DNA of 64,000 nt from Kocuria rosea. Its GTDB lineage: Bacteria; Actinomycetota; Actinomycetes; Actinomycetales; Micrococcaceae. Position 1 is the stretch's first letter. Each line of letters starts with the position of its first letter. Positions 50,455-58,668 of this stretch are shown here, one piece after another. Position numbers and translations under genes: made by a program. The DNA lies in assembly GCF_006094695.1 (NCBI RefSeq), contig NZ_CP035103.1:496001-560000 (forward strand), written 5' to 3'. The notes below the pieces were generated by a model. It was not told the DNA's origin and ran no database searches. It saw only the letters and a list, made by a program, of their open reading frames with translations.

Positions 50455-51381
50455 TCAGTTTTCGCGGGCCGCCGGGTCCGCCGCCGGGTCTGCCGCGGCG
50501 TCCGCGGCGAGCTCGGGGGAGCTCCCGCCCACCATGATCACGGCGCTCGCGGCCACGACCAGGCCCATGCCCACGAGCTGCGGGCCCGTGAGCGCCTGCC
50601 CGAGCACCAGCAGCCCGGCGAGGGCCGCGACCGCGGGCTCCAGGCTCAGCAGGATCCCGAAGACCTTGGGCGGGATGGCCCGCAGCGCGAGCAGCTCAAG
50701 GGAGTAGGGGACCACGGAGGAGAGCATCGCGATCCCCACCCCCGCGCCCAGCACGCCCCACGTCAGGGCGGGGACGTGCGCCGTGAGGACCCCCACCGGG
50801 GTGACCAGGACCGCCGCCACGACCAGGGCCACGGCGAGACCGTCCAGCTGGTCGAAGTGCCGGCCCGCGGACCGGCTGCCCAGGATGTAGGCGGCCCAGC
50901 CCGCCCCGGCCAGCGCGGCCCAAGCGATGCCGGCGAGGTCGAGCTCCGCCCACGGCACGGTGAGGGCCTGGGAGATGAGCACGATCCCGCCCAGGGCCGC
51001 CGCCACGGCGAGGACGTCCCGGCCGCGGCGGGAGAGCACGGCGGACAGGGCGAGCGGGCCCAGGAACTCGATGGTCACGGCCACGCCCAGCGGGAGGGTG
51101 GCCAGGGACTGGTAGAACGCGAAGTTCATGCCGGCCAGGGCCGCCCCGAAGAACAGGCCGGACCGCCACGCCTCCCGGCTCCGGCCGCGCAGCCGCGGCC
51201 GGATGACGGCCAGCATGATCGCGGCGCTGATGAGCAGCCGCATGGTCACCGTGGCGGACGCCCCGATCAGGGGCACCAGGACGGCGGCGAGGGCCCCGCC
51301 GAACTGGACGGAGACGACGGCGGCCAGCACGTAGAGGGTCGGGCGCAGCCGGGGGCCGCGGGCGGGAGCGAGGGTGGTCAC
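50455..51381 (-). CDS. RhtA-like EamA exporter
   Basis: A 308-residue, ten-segment DMT transporter. The sequence VVSVQFGGALAAVLVPLIGA at residues 19-38 and NFAFYQSLATLPLGVAVTIEFLGPL around 95-119 are close to RhtA-type threonine/homoserine exporters. SLEPAVAALAGLLVLGQALT marks segment 9. It is likely to export an amino acid or analogue. GTG 51381 is 34 bases downstream of the stop codon of the kinase gene on the same strand, so they may share a transcript. Confidence 0.88.
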   Translation of the reverse strand: MTTLAPARGPRLRPTLYVLAAVVSVQFGGALAAVLVPLIGASATVTMRLLISAAIMLAVIRPRLRGRSREAWRSGLFFGAALAGMNFAFYQSLATLPLGVAVTIEFLGPLALSAVLSRRGRDVLAVAAALGGIVLISQALTVPWAELDLAGIAWAALAGAGWAAYILGSRSAGRHFDQLDGLAVALVVAAVLVTPVGVLTAHVPALTWGVLGAGVGIAMLSSVVPYSLELLALRAIPPKVFGILLSLEPAVAALAGLLVLGQALTGPQLVGMGLVVAASAVIMVGGSSPELAADAAADPAADPAAREN

Positions 51382-51415
51382 CCGTTCAGGGTAGGGCTCC
51401 CCGGCGGCTCTGCCG

Positions 51416-52288
51416 TCACCGGCGCTCGCCGAGACGCAGGGCGCCGTGCACGGGATCGCGCTCGAGCACCCGCAGCTCCCCGAGACCGCGGGCCGCGGCG
51501 GCCTGCTGCAGCCGGTCCCGCAGCAGCGGCTGGTGCCGTGCCAGGCCACCGCCCACCACCACCGGGCCGGTCAGCTCCAGCCGCCGGGACACGGTGCCGG
51601 CGAGGTCGGCCAGCGCCCCGGCCGCGCGCTCCACCAGCTGCAGGGCGTCGTCGTCGTGCGCCGCGGCCTCGAAGGCGACCCGGGAGAGCCCGGCCCAGAA
51701 CCCGCGGTCCGCGCCGCTGTGGAAGCGCTCGATGAGCTGACCGGGCTCGGGAATCCCGCAGTGCGCCAGCACCGCCCGGTCCAGGGCGTCGGGCCGCAGT
51801 CCGTCGTCGAGCCGGGCGAGGGCGCGGCGCACGAGCTCCCGGCCCAGCCAGTAGCCGCTGCCCTCGTCGCCCAGCAGGTGCCCCCAGCCGCCGGCGCGGG
51901 CCTCCCGGCCGTCCGGGGCGGCGCCCCAGGCGGCGGAGCCGGTGCCGGCGATGACCGCGATGCCGGTGCTGCACCCGCCGGCGGCCAGGACCAGCCGGGT
52001 GTCGTGCACGACGACGATCCGCGCCGCCCCCGTGTGCGGGGCGATGAGCGCGCGCAGCGCCTCGGCGTCCGCGGGCGTGTCGACGCCGCCCGCCCCCGCC
52101 ACGACCACGTCCGCGGCCGAGGCGCCCAGTTCACCGAGGACGCCGGCCAGGGCGCGGGAGGCCTGGGCGGGGCTGACGTTCTGCACGTTGGCGCTGCCGC
52201 CGACGGCCTCCTGCACCGGGCGGCCGTCCTCGGCCCGCAGGCCGTGGGTCGTGGTGCCGCCGATGTCCAGGCCGATGAGGATGCTCAT
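51416..52288 (-). CDS. N-acetylglucosamine-kinase-like ATPase (BadF/BcrA family)
   Basis: A 290-residue sugar kinase of the ASKHA fold. The phosphate loop is ILIGLDIGGTTTHGLRAEDG (residues 3-22), the acidic block is VAGAGGVDTPADAEAL, the ATP site is IAGTGSAAWG with GHLLGDEGSGYWLGREL, and the adenosine loop is GPVVVGGGLARHQPLL. LLGDEGSGYWLG is typical of GlcNAc kinases. It could phosphorylate GlcNAc from cell-wall recycling or chitin; no nagA/nagB is nearby. ATG 52288 starts it. Confidence 0.82.
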   Translation of the reverse strand: MSILIGLDIGGTTTHGLRAEDGRPVQEAVGGSANVQNVSPAQASRALAGVLGELGASAADVVVAGAGGVDTPADAEALRALIAPHTGAARIVVVHDTRLVLAAGGCSTGIAVIAGTGSAAWGAAPDGREARAGGWGHLLGDEGSGYWLGRELVRRALARLDDGLRPDALDRAVLAHCGIPEPGQLIERFHSGADRGFWAGLSRVAFEAAAHDDDALQLVERAAGALADLAGTVSRRLELTGPVVVGGGLARHQPLLRDRLQQAAAARGLGELRVLERDPVHGALRLGERR

Positions 52289-52330
52289 GGGTCCATCCTG
52301 CCGTGCGCGGCCGGGCGGGCCCAGGGTACG

Positions 52331-52378
52331 ACGACGCCCGACCGGGCGCCGGTGCGTACCGGCCCGATCGGGCGTCGT
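52331..52378 (-). terminator. two-tier hairpin between small gene and kinase
   Basis: ACGACGCCCGA (52331-52341) pairs with TCGGGCGTCGT (52368-52378), and inside it GCCGGT and ACCGGC pair around GCGT. It lies 13 bases after the stop of the small minus-strand gene and 42 bases before the kinase start, so it likely ends the first transcript. Confidence 0.7.
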
Positions 52379-52391
52379 GGACCGTGTCCGG

Positions 52392-52613
52392 TCAGGCCGC
52401 GAGGGCCAGGGGCGCGGGGCGCAGGCGGCAGTCCTCGAAGGAGAACAGCCGGCGGACGCCGGTGCCGGCCTCCAGGACCCACAGGACGCCCAGGGGGTGC
52501 GAGACCTGCCCCACGGTGCCGATGCAGCTCTCGTAGAACTCGTCCCAGATCTCGAGCCGGTCGCCGGGCTGGATCTGGCTCAGGTCGGTCATCCACTTCT
52601 CAGCAGCGGTCAT
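52392..52613 (-). CDS. conserved-looking small hypothetical protein
   Basis: A 73-residue protein: MTAAEKWMTDLSQIQPGDRL then EIWDEFYESCIGTVGQVS, PLGVLWVLEAGTGVRRLFS, FEDCRLRPAPLALAA. It looks like a small beta-barrel (SH3- or Tudor-like) by its alternating pattern. GGGAGGTGGCGG precedes ATG 52613, a strong ribosome-binding site. It ends before a large hairpin, so it forms a single-gene unit. The function is not recognised. Confidence 0.6.
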   Translation of the reverse strand: MTAAEKWMTDLSQIQPGDRLEIWDEFYESCIGTVGQVSHPLGVLWVLEAGTGVRRLFSFEDCRLRPAPLALAA

Positions 52614-52742
52614 TCCGCCACCTCCCATCAAGTCTTCGTTCGTGTGTGCTTCCATGGTGCACTGTCCGCGGTGACCTGCGCAGCGACCCCGATTTGACAA
52701 ACGGCCCGCAGGTCTTGAGCTTGGTCACACCCCCGTCCGGTC

Positions 52743-52762
52743 GGCAACCTGCAACGGTTGCC
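52743..52762. promoter_or_regulatory. inverted repeat upstream of the small gene
   Basis: GGCAACC and GGTTGCC flank TGCAAC, giving a 20-bp palindromic element in the 272-bp gap between two minus-strand genes. It could be an operator or an RNA hairpin. Nothing else recognisable is in the gap. Confidence 0.35.
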
Positions 52763-52885
52763 AGGAGGGTGCCGAGGGCGGCGTTCTGTGACGGCCGTCC
52801 CGGCCGGGCGCGTGAACAACAACACGTCACGAATTCGTCGTCGCACACCGTCATCCGTGTCGTGCGCGCCCTCGCCCCCGGGGGC

Positions 52886-53644
52886 TCAGCCCTCGGAGTC
52901 CTGCGCTCCGTCCGGACCGGCCGGCTCCCGCAGGTGCCGGTCGAAGAACGCGACGATCCGGCGCCGGGCGTCCTGGGTGGCCGGGTCGTCGTAGGCCGTG
53001 CGGCTGAACCGGCCGAGCACCCGCAGCATCGGGGAGAGGTCCTCGGGGTCGTGGTCGTTCATGAAGCCGTGACCCACCCCGGGGTAGATCCTGATGTCGT
53101 GCGCCACCTCGGTCTCGGTGAGGATGCCCTCCAGGCGGCGGCCGGCGTCGGCGCCCAGGGGAGTGGTGTCCGCCCCGCCGTAGCTGCCCACGATGGGGCA
53201 GGCGTCCGGGAGCCACTGCTCGGCGCCCTCGAGGCACCCGCCGTAGTTCGTGCTCGCGGCCGAGAACCCGTGCTCCACGGCGAGGGCGAGCGCGTAGCCG
53301 CCGCCCATGCAGAAGCCGACGACCCCGATCCGGCCCGTGCAGTCGGGGCGCGCGGCGAGCCAGGACCGCGCCGCCTCGACGTCGTCGAACGTGCGTCCCC
53401 GGCGGGCGCCGATGTCCTTCATGATCGTGCGCAGGCAGCGGAGCCGGCCGCCCCAGTGGAAGAGGTCCGGGGCCGCGGCGAGGAACCCCGCGCCCGCCAG
53501 CCAGTCCGCCTGGTGGCGCAGGTCCTGGCTCATCCCGGTGAAGTCGTGCACGAGCACCACCCCGGGCCAGGGCCCCGGGCCGTCGGGCACCGCCACGTGG
53601 ACGGGCATCTGCCCGTGACCGGTGGCCACGAGGACGTCGCTCAT
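52886..53644 (-). CDS. dienelactone-hydrolase-family protein
   Basis: A 252-residue alpha/beta hydrolase. The catalytic Cys112 lies in the elbow [16 protein letters not shown], Asp in [16 protein letters not shown] and His in [12 protein letters not shown], the Cys-Asp-His triad of dienelactone hydrolases. The oxyanion strand is [19 protein letters not shown]. The real substrate may be any activated ester or lactone, since the family is broad and no catechol-pathway genes are nearby. Its start is 7 bases after the stop of the GltS gene, so they share a transcript. Confidence 0.88.
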   Translation of the reverse strand: MSDVLVATGHGQMPVHVAVPDGPGPWPGVVLVHDFTGMSQDLRHQADWLAGAGFLAAAPDLFHWGGRLRCLRTIMKDIGARRGRTFDDVEAARSWLAARPDCTGRIGVVGFCMGGGYALALAVEHGFSAASTNYGGCLEGAEQWLPDACPIVGSYGGADTTPLGADAGRRLEGILTETEVAHDIRIYPGVGHGFMNDHDPEDLSPMLRVLGRFSRTAYDDPATQDARRRIVAFFDRHLREPAGPDGAQDSEG

Positions 53645-53650
53645 GGCCCG

Positions 53651-55093
53651 TCAGGCCTGCCGGGCGTGCACGGCGTCGGCGGTGCCGGCCGCCACGAGCC
53701 GCTTGCGGTAGGACATGCCGCCGACCAGCGCCACCACGAACAGCACCGACATCACGACGAGCAGCGGCCACGGGCCGAACTGGTAGATCAGCGGCACCGA
53801 GGCGGCGGTGATCAGCCCGCCGCCGAAGAACGGCTCGAAGAACAGCTGCTTGTAGCCGAAGGCCTCCATCGCCGGGCTCTCGTCGTGCGGGTCGGCGATG
53901 CGCATCAGGATGAGGCCGGTGGCGGTGACGCCCATGGACTGGCCGAAGTCCGCGATGCCGCGCTCGAGCCAGTAGTCGGGGATGACCTTGGGCACGAAGA
54001 GGAGCAGGAAGCCGGTGCAGAAGACGACGCCGGCGACGGACAGGACCAGGAAGACCTCCCAGTTCGCGGCGATCGCGGTGAGGGACAGGGTCGCGATCGC
54101 GGCGAGGATCAGGAAGTCGAGGGCGAGCCCCTGGATGCGCAGCATCATCTGGTGGTCCAGCAGGTGGCCGATGCCCCGCCAGTCCATCACCAGCTGCACC
54201 ACCACGCCGCCCAGCATGGCGAGCGGGAACAGGGGCACGAACGCGAGCAGCTCCACGGTGTCCGCCCAGAGGGCCTGCTCGACCCACTGCAGGGCCGTGA
54301 GGATGAGGTAGCCGATGAGGATCGCGATGCCCACCACGGCCACGTGCAGGGTCAGCGGCTCGATCGAGGCCGGCCGGGAGGTCATCATGGCCGCGGGGAT
54401 GTTCTCGTCCCGGCGGTAGAGGCCCTTCTGCTCCTCGACGGACTGCTCCACGTTGCCCTTGAGCACCTTGGTGCGGCCGGTGCGCACACCCCAGTTGATG
54501 ACGGCGATCCCGATGACGATGCCGCCCACCAGACCGATCGTGGCCATGCCCAGGGCCAGGTCCGCGCCCTCCTCGAAGCCGAGCTCCTCCATCACGGGGC
54601 GCATCCCGGCCGCGGTGCCGTGGCCGCCCTCGAAGCCGATCTCGATGAGGGCCCCGGCCATGGGGGAGATCCCGAACAGGGGACCGAGGACCGCGATCAC
54701 CAGCAGCAGGCCGACGACGTACTGGCCGGAGCCGAAGGCGAGACCCACCGACAGCTGCGGGCCGGCGAGCCGGGCGACGCGCCGCGGACCGGGGATGGAC
54801 GCCCCGAGGAAGAGCGTCGCGAAGACCACGCTGATGAGCAGGCTGGGCAGGGCGGCCCAGACCTCGAGGATCTCCGGGGTGAACACGCCCCCGTCCGCGA
54901 GCCAGCCGACCCCGGCGGCCTCCCCGACCCGGCCCAGGACCTGGGGCCCGGCGAGCAGGGCGAGGAAGCCCGCGATGATGGAGCTGGGCAGGAAGATCTT
55001 CTGGATCCACCGCACCCGGACCCGCAACCACTTCCCCACGAGGAACAGCGCTGCCAGCAGGATCAGGGCGAAACCGACGTGGTTGGGGCTCAT
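53651..55093 (-). CDS. gltS: sodium/glutamate symporter (GltS/ESS family)
   Basis: A 480-residue membrane protein with about 12-13 hydrophobic segments in two inverted halves. The re-entrant-loop signature GFEGGHGTAAGMRPVMEELGF (about residues 155-175) and its second-half counterpart IADFGQSMGVTATGLILMRI (about 365-384) are typical of ESS carriers. It brings in glutamate with sodium. A hydrophilic loop at about 205-235 separates the halves. ATG 55093 was chosen; the longer frame upstream has no family match. It is divergent from the DUF368 gene. Confidence 0.85.
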   Translation of the reverse strand: MSPNHVGFALILLAALFLVGKWLRVRVRWIQKIFLPSSIIAGFLALLAGPQVLGRVGEAAGVGWLADGGVFTPEILEVWAALPSLLISVVFATLFLGASIPGPRRVARLAGPQLSVGLAFGSGQYVVGLLLVIAVLGPLFGISPMAGALIEIGFEGGHGTAAGMRPVMEELGFEEGADLALGMATIGLVGGIVIGIAVINWGVRTGRTKVLKGNVEQSVEEQKGLYRRDENIPAAMMTSRPASIEPLTLHVAVVGIAILIGYLILTALQWVEQALWADTVELLAFVPLFPLAMLGGVVVQLVMDWRGIGHLLDHQMMLRIQGLALDFLILAAIATLSLTAIAANWEVFLVLSVAGVVFCTGFLLLFVPKVIPDYWLERGIADFGQSMGVTATGLILMRIADPHDESPAMEAFGYKQLFFEPFFGGGLITAASVPLIYQFGPWPLLVVMSVLFVVALVGGMSYRKRLVAAGTADAVHARQA

Positions 55094-55232
55094 GGCGGGC
55101 TCCTGGGTCGAAGGCTCGTGCGGTCGGGCCAGTCTACGCACGCGTGTCCGGCGGCACACCCGGGGCCGCCGGGGCGGGCGCCCGCCCCGGTACCCTGGCA
55201 GGCGTCCCCTCTTCCCCTGCCCAGGAGCACCT

Positions 55233-56267
55233 GTGACGCCCTCGTCGCCCCCGGACCGTCCCTCGACACCGCCGGCCACCACGACCACCGCCACGACCAC
55301 CCCCGGCGGGGAGGTCCGCCGCAGCATCCCGGGCAACGTGGTGCGCGGCGCGCTCATCGGCGTGGTCGAGACCGTCCCCGGGGTCAGCGGCGGCACCGTG
55401 GCCCTCGTGGTCGGCATCTACGACGAGCTCATCAACTCCGCCGGGCACGTGGTCTCCGCCGGCAGGCGGGCGCTGCTCGGGCCCGACCGCGCCGCCGGGG
55501 TGCGCCACCACCTGGCCCGGGTCCACTGGCGGATCGTGGTGCCCGTGGTGATCGGCATGGTCGCGGCCCTGCTCACCGTGGCCGGGCCCATGAGCCACCT
55601 CGTCGAGGAGTACCCCGTCACCATGCGGGCGCTGTTCTTCGGCATGGTCCTGGCCTCCATCGGAGTGCCCCTCCGTCTGGCGGGCGGGGCCCTGCGGGCC
55701 CGGGACGCCGCCGTCGTGGCGCTCGCGGCCGTGCTCGCGTTCGTGCTCGTGTCCGTGCCGCCCACCACGGTGGCCCCCGCGCCGCTGCTCATCGTGCTCG
55801 CGGCCATGGTCGCGGTGTCCGCGCTGCTGCTCCCCGGGCTCTCCGGCTCCTTCCTGCTCCTGACCATCGGGCTCTACCAGCCGACGCTGCGGGCCGTCGA
55901 CGAGCTCGACCTCGGCTACCTGTCCCTGTTCTTCCTCGGGGCGGCCCTGGGCATGGTGGTCATCGTCAAGGGCCTGCAGTGGCTCCTCGACCACCACCAC
56001 CGCGTCACCATGCTGGCGCTCACCGGGCTCATGCTCGGCGCCCTGCGCACGCTGTGGCCCTGGCAGCTCGAGGACCGCACGCTGCTCTCCCCCGAGGGGG
56101 ACTGGTGGGTGCAGCTGCTCGCGGCGGCGGCCGGCTGCGTCGTCGTCCTCGCCCTGCTGGCCGTCGACGCCCGCACCCGGGCGCGCACCGGCCACGGCTC
56201 CCAGGAGGAGCTCGCCGGCGTCGAGTCCGGCGACGACGCCGACGAGGCCACCGACAGCACCCGGTAG
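55233..56267 (+). CDS. DUF368 membrane protein, candidate polyprenyl-phosphate transporter
   Basis: A 344-residue protein with about eight to ten hydrophobic segments. The DUF368 hallmark VVETVPGVSGGTVALVVGIYDELIN lies at about residues 44-68, and a second-half repeat LLLPGLSGSFLLLTIGLY lies at about 197-214. DUF368 (PopT) proteins return undecaprenyl phosphate to the inner leaflet of the membrane in other bacteria. The start GTG 55233 follows CAGGAGCACC. A Thr/Pro-rich tail of about 30 residues precedes the first segment. The DUF1538 gene follows 78 bases later on the same strand. Confidence 0.88.
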   Translation: MTPSSPPDRPSTPPATTTTATTTPGGEVRRSIPGNVVRGALIGVVETVPGVSGGTVALVVGIYDELINSAGHVVSAGRRALLGPDRAAGVRHHLARVHWRIVVPVVIGMVAALLTVAGPMSHLVEEYPVTMRALFFGMVLASIGVPLRLAGGALRARDAAVVALAAVLAFVLVSVPPTTVAPAPLLIVLAAMVAVSALLLPGLSGSFLLLTIGLYQPTLRAVDELDLGYLSLFFLGAALGMVVIVKGLQWLLDHHHRVTMLALTGLMLGALRTLWPWQLEDRTLLSPEGDWWVQLLAAAAGCVVVLALLAVDARTRARTGHGSQEELAGVESGDDADEATDSTR

Positions 56268-56345
56268 ACGGCCCCGGGCCGGCCGCGACAGACTGGCGGG
56301 AGACACCCCGCCCGCGGCTCCCCCGGAGGAGGTCCGGCAGCGCCC

Positions 56346-57827
56346 ATGGAGCACCTCACGCACTTCTCCCGGGAGTTCCTGAAGGCCCTGCGGAGTCTGC
56401 TGCCCATCGTGGTGGTGGTCGTGGTGTTCCAGCTGGCCGTGTTCCGGGAGGTCCCGGAGCAGCCCCTGCGGCTCGTCGCCGGGCTGCTGGTCGTGGGCGT
56501 CGGCATCGCCCTGTTCCTGCAGGGCCTCGACCTCAGCGTGTTCCCGGTCGGCAAGAACCTGGCCAACCAGTTCGCCCGCCGCGGCGCCCTGGGGCTGCTG
56601 CTCCCGTTCGGCTTCGCCATCGGCTTCGCCGCCGTGGTCGCCGAGCCCGCGCTGATCGCCGTGGCCGAGCAGGCCGAGCTCGTCAGCGAGGGACGGATCA
56701 GCGCCCTCGTGCTGCGCCTCGTCATCGCCGTGTCCGTGGGCGCGGTGCTCGTCCTCGGCATCCTGCGCATCCTGCGGGGCTGGGCGGTGCAGAGGCTGCT
56801 GCTGCCCGGCTACGTGCTCGTCCTGGTCGCCACGTACGTCGCCCCGCCGGAGATCGTGGGCCTCGCCTACGACTCCGGCGGCGTCACCACGAACATCGTC
56901 ACCGTGCCGCTGATCGCCGCCATCGGGATCGGTCTCGCCAACTCGATCCGGGGCCGCAGCGCGCTCTCGGACGGCTTCGGCCTCGTGGCCCTGTGCGTCA
57001 TGGTGCCGATGATCGGCGTGCAGCTGTACGGGATCTGGGTCTACACGTTCGGCGACGCCGAGGCCGTCGGCGCCGCCGGGTCCGGGGGCGCCCCGGTGCA
57101 CTGGGCCCTCGAGCACGTGCTGGGGCTCGCGGAGATGGTCCGGGACGTGTTGCCCATGGTGCTCGTGGTCCTGTTCTTCCAGTACGTGGTGCTGCGGCGC
57201 GGGGTGGCCCACCCGCTGCGCGTGGCCGTGGGCTTCGTGATGGTCCTCGTGGGGCTGTACGCGTTCGTCGTCGGCCTCAAGATGGGGCTCTTCCCCATCG
57301 GGACGATCATGGCGGAGCAGCTGATCGAGCGCGGAGCGCCCGCCCTCATCCTGCTCTTCGCCCTGCTCATCGGCTTCGCCACGACCATGGCCGAGCCGGC
57401 CCTGGTGGCCATCGGCGAGCAGGCCGAGGCGGCCTCGCCGGGCCGGATCAGTGGTTCCGCCATCCGGCTCGTCGTGGCCGTCGGCGTGGCGGTCGGCATC
57501 ACCCTGGGCGTGTACCGCATCCTCGTGGGAGCACCGCTGCACTACGTGATCATGGCCGCCTACGCCGTGGTCATCGTCCTGGTCCTGCTGGCGCCGAAGC
57601 ACATCGTGGCCCTCGCCTTCGACCTCGGCGGCGTCACCACCTCGGAGGTCACCGTGCCCCTCGTGACCGCCCTCGGCATCGGGCTCGCGGGCGCGATCGA
57701 GGGGCGGGACGTGCTGATCGACGGCTTCGGCCTGATCGCCTTCGCGTCCATCTTCCCGATCATCTCGGTGCTCGGGTACGCCATGATCCTGGAGAGGATC
57801 CCCCGCCTGCAGAAGGAGCCGACATGA
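56346..57827 (+). CDS. tandem DUF1538 membrane protein
   Basis: A 493-residue protein made of two similar halves (about 1-235 and 250-493), each with about six hydrophobic segments. Repeated words show the duplication: LFLQGLDLSVFPVGKNLANQ with FVVGLKMGLFPIGTIMAEQ, AVVAEPALIAVAEQAELVSEGRIS with TTMAEPALVAIGEQAEAASPGRIS, and DSGGVTTNIVTVPL with DLGGVTTSEVTVPLV. DUF1538 proteins are putative transporters with no known substrate. The AEPAL and GGVTT motifs face each other in the two halves, as for inverted-repeat carriers. It overlaps the PII-like gene by four bases (ATGA). Confidence 0.88.
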   Translation: MEHLTHFSREFLKALRSLLPIVVVVVVFQLAVFREVPEQPLRLVAGLLVVGVGIALFLQGLDLSVFPVGKNLANQFARRGALGLLLPFGFAIGFAAVVAEPALIAVAEQAELVSEGRISALVLRLVIAVSVGAVLVLGILRILRGWAVQRLLLPGYVLVLVATYVAPPEIVGLAYDSGGVTTNIVTVPLIAAIGIGLANSIRGRSALSDGFGLVALCVMVPMIGVQLYGIWVYTFGDAEAVGAAGSGGAPVHWALEHVLGLAEMVRDVLPMVLVVLFFQYVVLRRGVAHPLRVAVGFVMVLVGLYAFVVGLKMGLFPIGTIMAEQLIERGAPALILLFALLIGFATTMAEPALVAIGEQAEAASPGRISGSAIRLVVAVGVAVGITLGVYRILVGAPLHYVIMAAYAVVIVLVLLAPKHIVALAFDLGGVTTSEVTVPLVTALGIGLAGAIEGRDVLIDGFGLIAFASIFPIISVLGYAMILERIPRLQKEPT

Positions 57828-58177
57828 AGTTCACCGCCGTGGTGGTCATCGCCCCCGACGAGCTCGAGGACACCGTCATCGAGCGGGCCCAGCGCGCCGG
57901 GGCCACGGGGGTGACCATCCTCCCGGGCAAGGGCATCGGGGGCGAGACCAAGCGCACCTTCTTCGGCCTGACGTTCGAGGGCGCCCAGACCGTGCTCCTG
58001 ATGGTCGTGGGCACGCACCTGGCCACGCCCATCCTCAAGGTGATGCACGACCTGCTCGTCGACGGCGGCGGCGGCTCCCGCGGCATCGCCTTCAGCATCC
58101 CCATCGACCACCTCACGGGCATCGACATGCAGCAGGTCGCCCGGTTCGAGGAGCACATGCGCCGCGAGGGCGCCTGA
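57824..58177 (+). CDS. PII-like regulatory protein
   Basis: A 117-residue protein of the GlnB/PII fold. KFTAVVVIAPDELEDTVIE matches the first strand-helix of PII, GATGVTILPGKGIGGE the strand before the T-loop, and GIAFSIPIDHLTGI the last strand. The uridylylated Tyr and normal T-loop sequence of GlnB/GlnK are not evident, so it is a non-canonical PII that may bind a different effector. Translation is coupled to the DUF1538 gene, so it is probably the sensor controlling that transporter. Confidence 0.85.
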   Translation: MKFTAVVVIAPDELEDTVIERAQRAGATGVTILPGKGIGGETKRTFFGLTFEGAQTVLLMVVGTHLATPILKVMHDLLVDGGGGSRGIAFSIPIDHLTGIDMQQVARFEEHMRREGA

Positions 58178-58250
58178 CCCGACGCCCGTTCGAACCCCGA
58201 TCGAGCTCCGTCCGAGTTTCCCACCGTCCGAGATTCCCAGGAGGAACCCC

Positions 58251-58640
58251 GTGCTGACCGTCAAGGACGTCATGGTGCGCGACGTCATCACCATCTCCCC
58301 CTACAGCACCCTGCGGGAGGCGCTGTCGACCATGAGCACCCGCCAGGTCAAGAGCCTGGTGGTGGAGCCGCAGCACCCCCACGACGGCTACGGGCTGCTC
58401 AGCTACAGCGAGCTGCTGCAGGCCATCGTGGCGGAGGAGGGGGACGTGGATCTCCTCAACGTCTACGACGCCGCGGTCAAGCCGGTGGTCACGGTCGGCG
58501 AGGACCTGTCCGTGAACCAGGCCGCGGCGCTGATGACCCGCTTCCGGCTCAACCGCCTGGTGGTGGTCCAGGGCAACGAGCTCATCGGGCTGCTGGCGAT
58601 GAACGACATCCTGGCGCGGCTGATCAGCGACCTGACCTGA
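58251..58640 (+). CDS. twin-CBS-domain protein
   Basis: A 129-residue protein built of two CBS motifs (about 1-60 and 68-129): VKDVMVRDVITISPYSTLRE, ALSTMSTRQVKSLVVEP and the second VYDAAVKPVVTVGEDLSVNQ, AAALMTRFRLNRLVVV. CBS pairs bind adenine nucleotides and modulate partner proteins. GTG 58251 follows AGGAGG. It lies 74 bases after the PII-like gene on the same strand and ends 29 bases before a convergent helicase gene, so it closes the four-gene row. Confidence 0.9.
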   Translation: MLTVKDVMVRDVITISPYSTLREALSTMSTRQVKSLVVEPQHPHDGYGLLSYSELLQAIVAEEGDVDLLNVYDAAVKPVVTVGEDLSVNQAAALMTRFRLNRLVVVQGNELIGLLAMNDILARLISDLT

Positions 58641-58668
58641 CCGGCCCGCCGGCAGGGGCGGCTCCGGG

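Noticed and set aside
51446..58177. Giant plus-strand frame of more than 2200 codons
   Set aside because: It runs antisense across several real genes and out of frame with others. Its length reflects the lack of stops in GC-rich DNA; only its end coincides with the PII-like gene frame.
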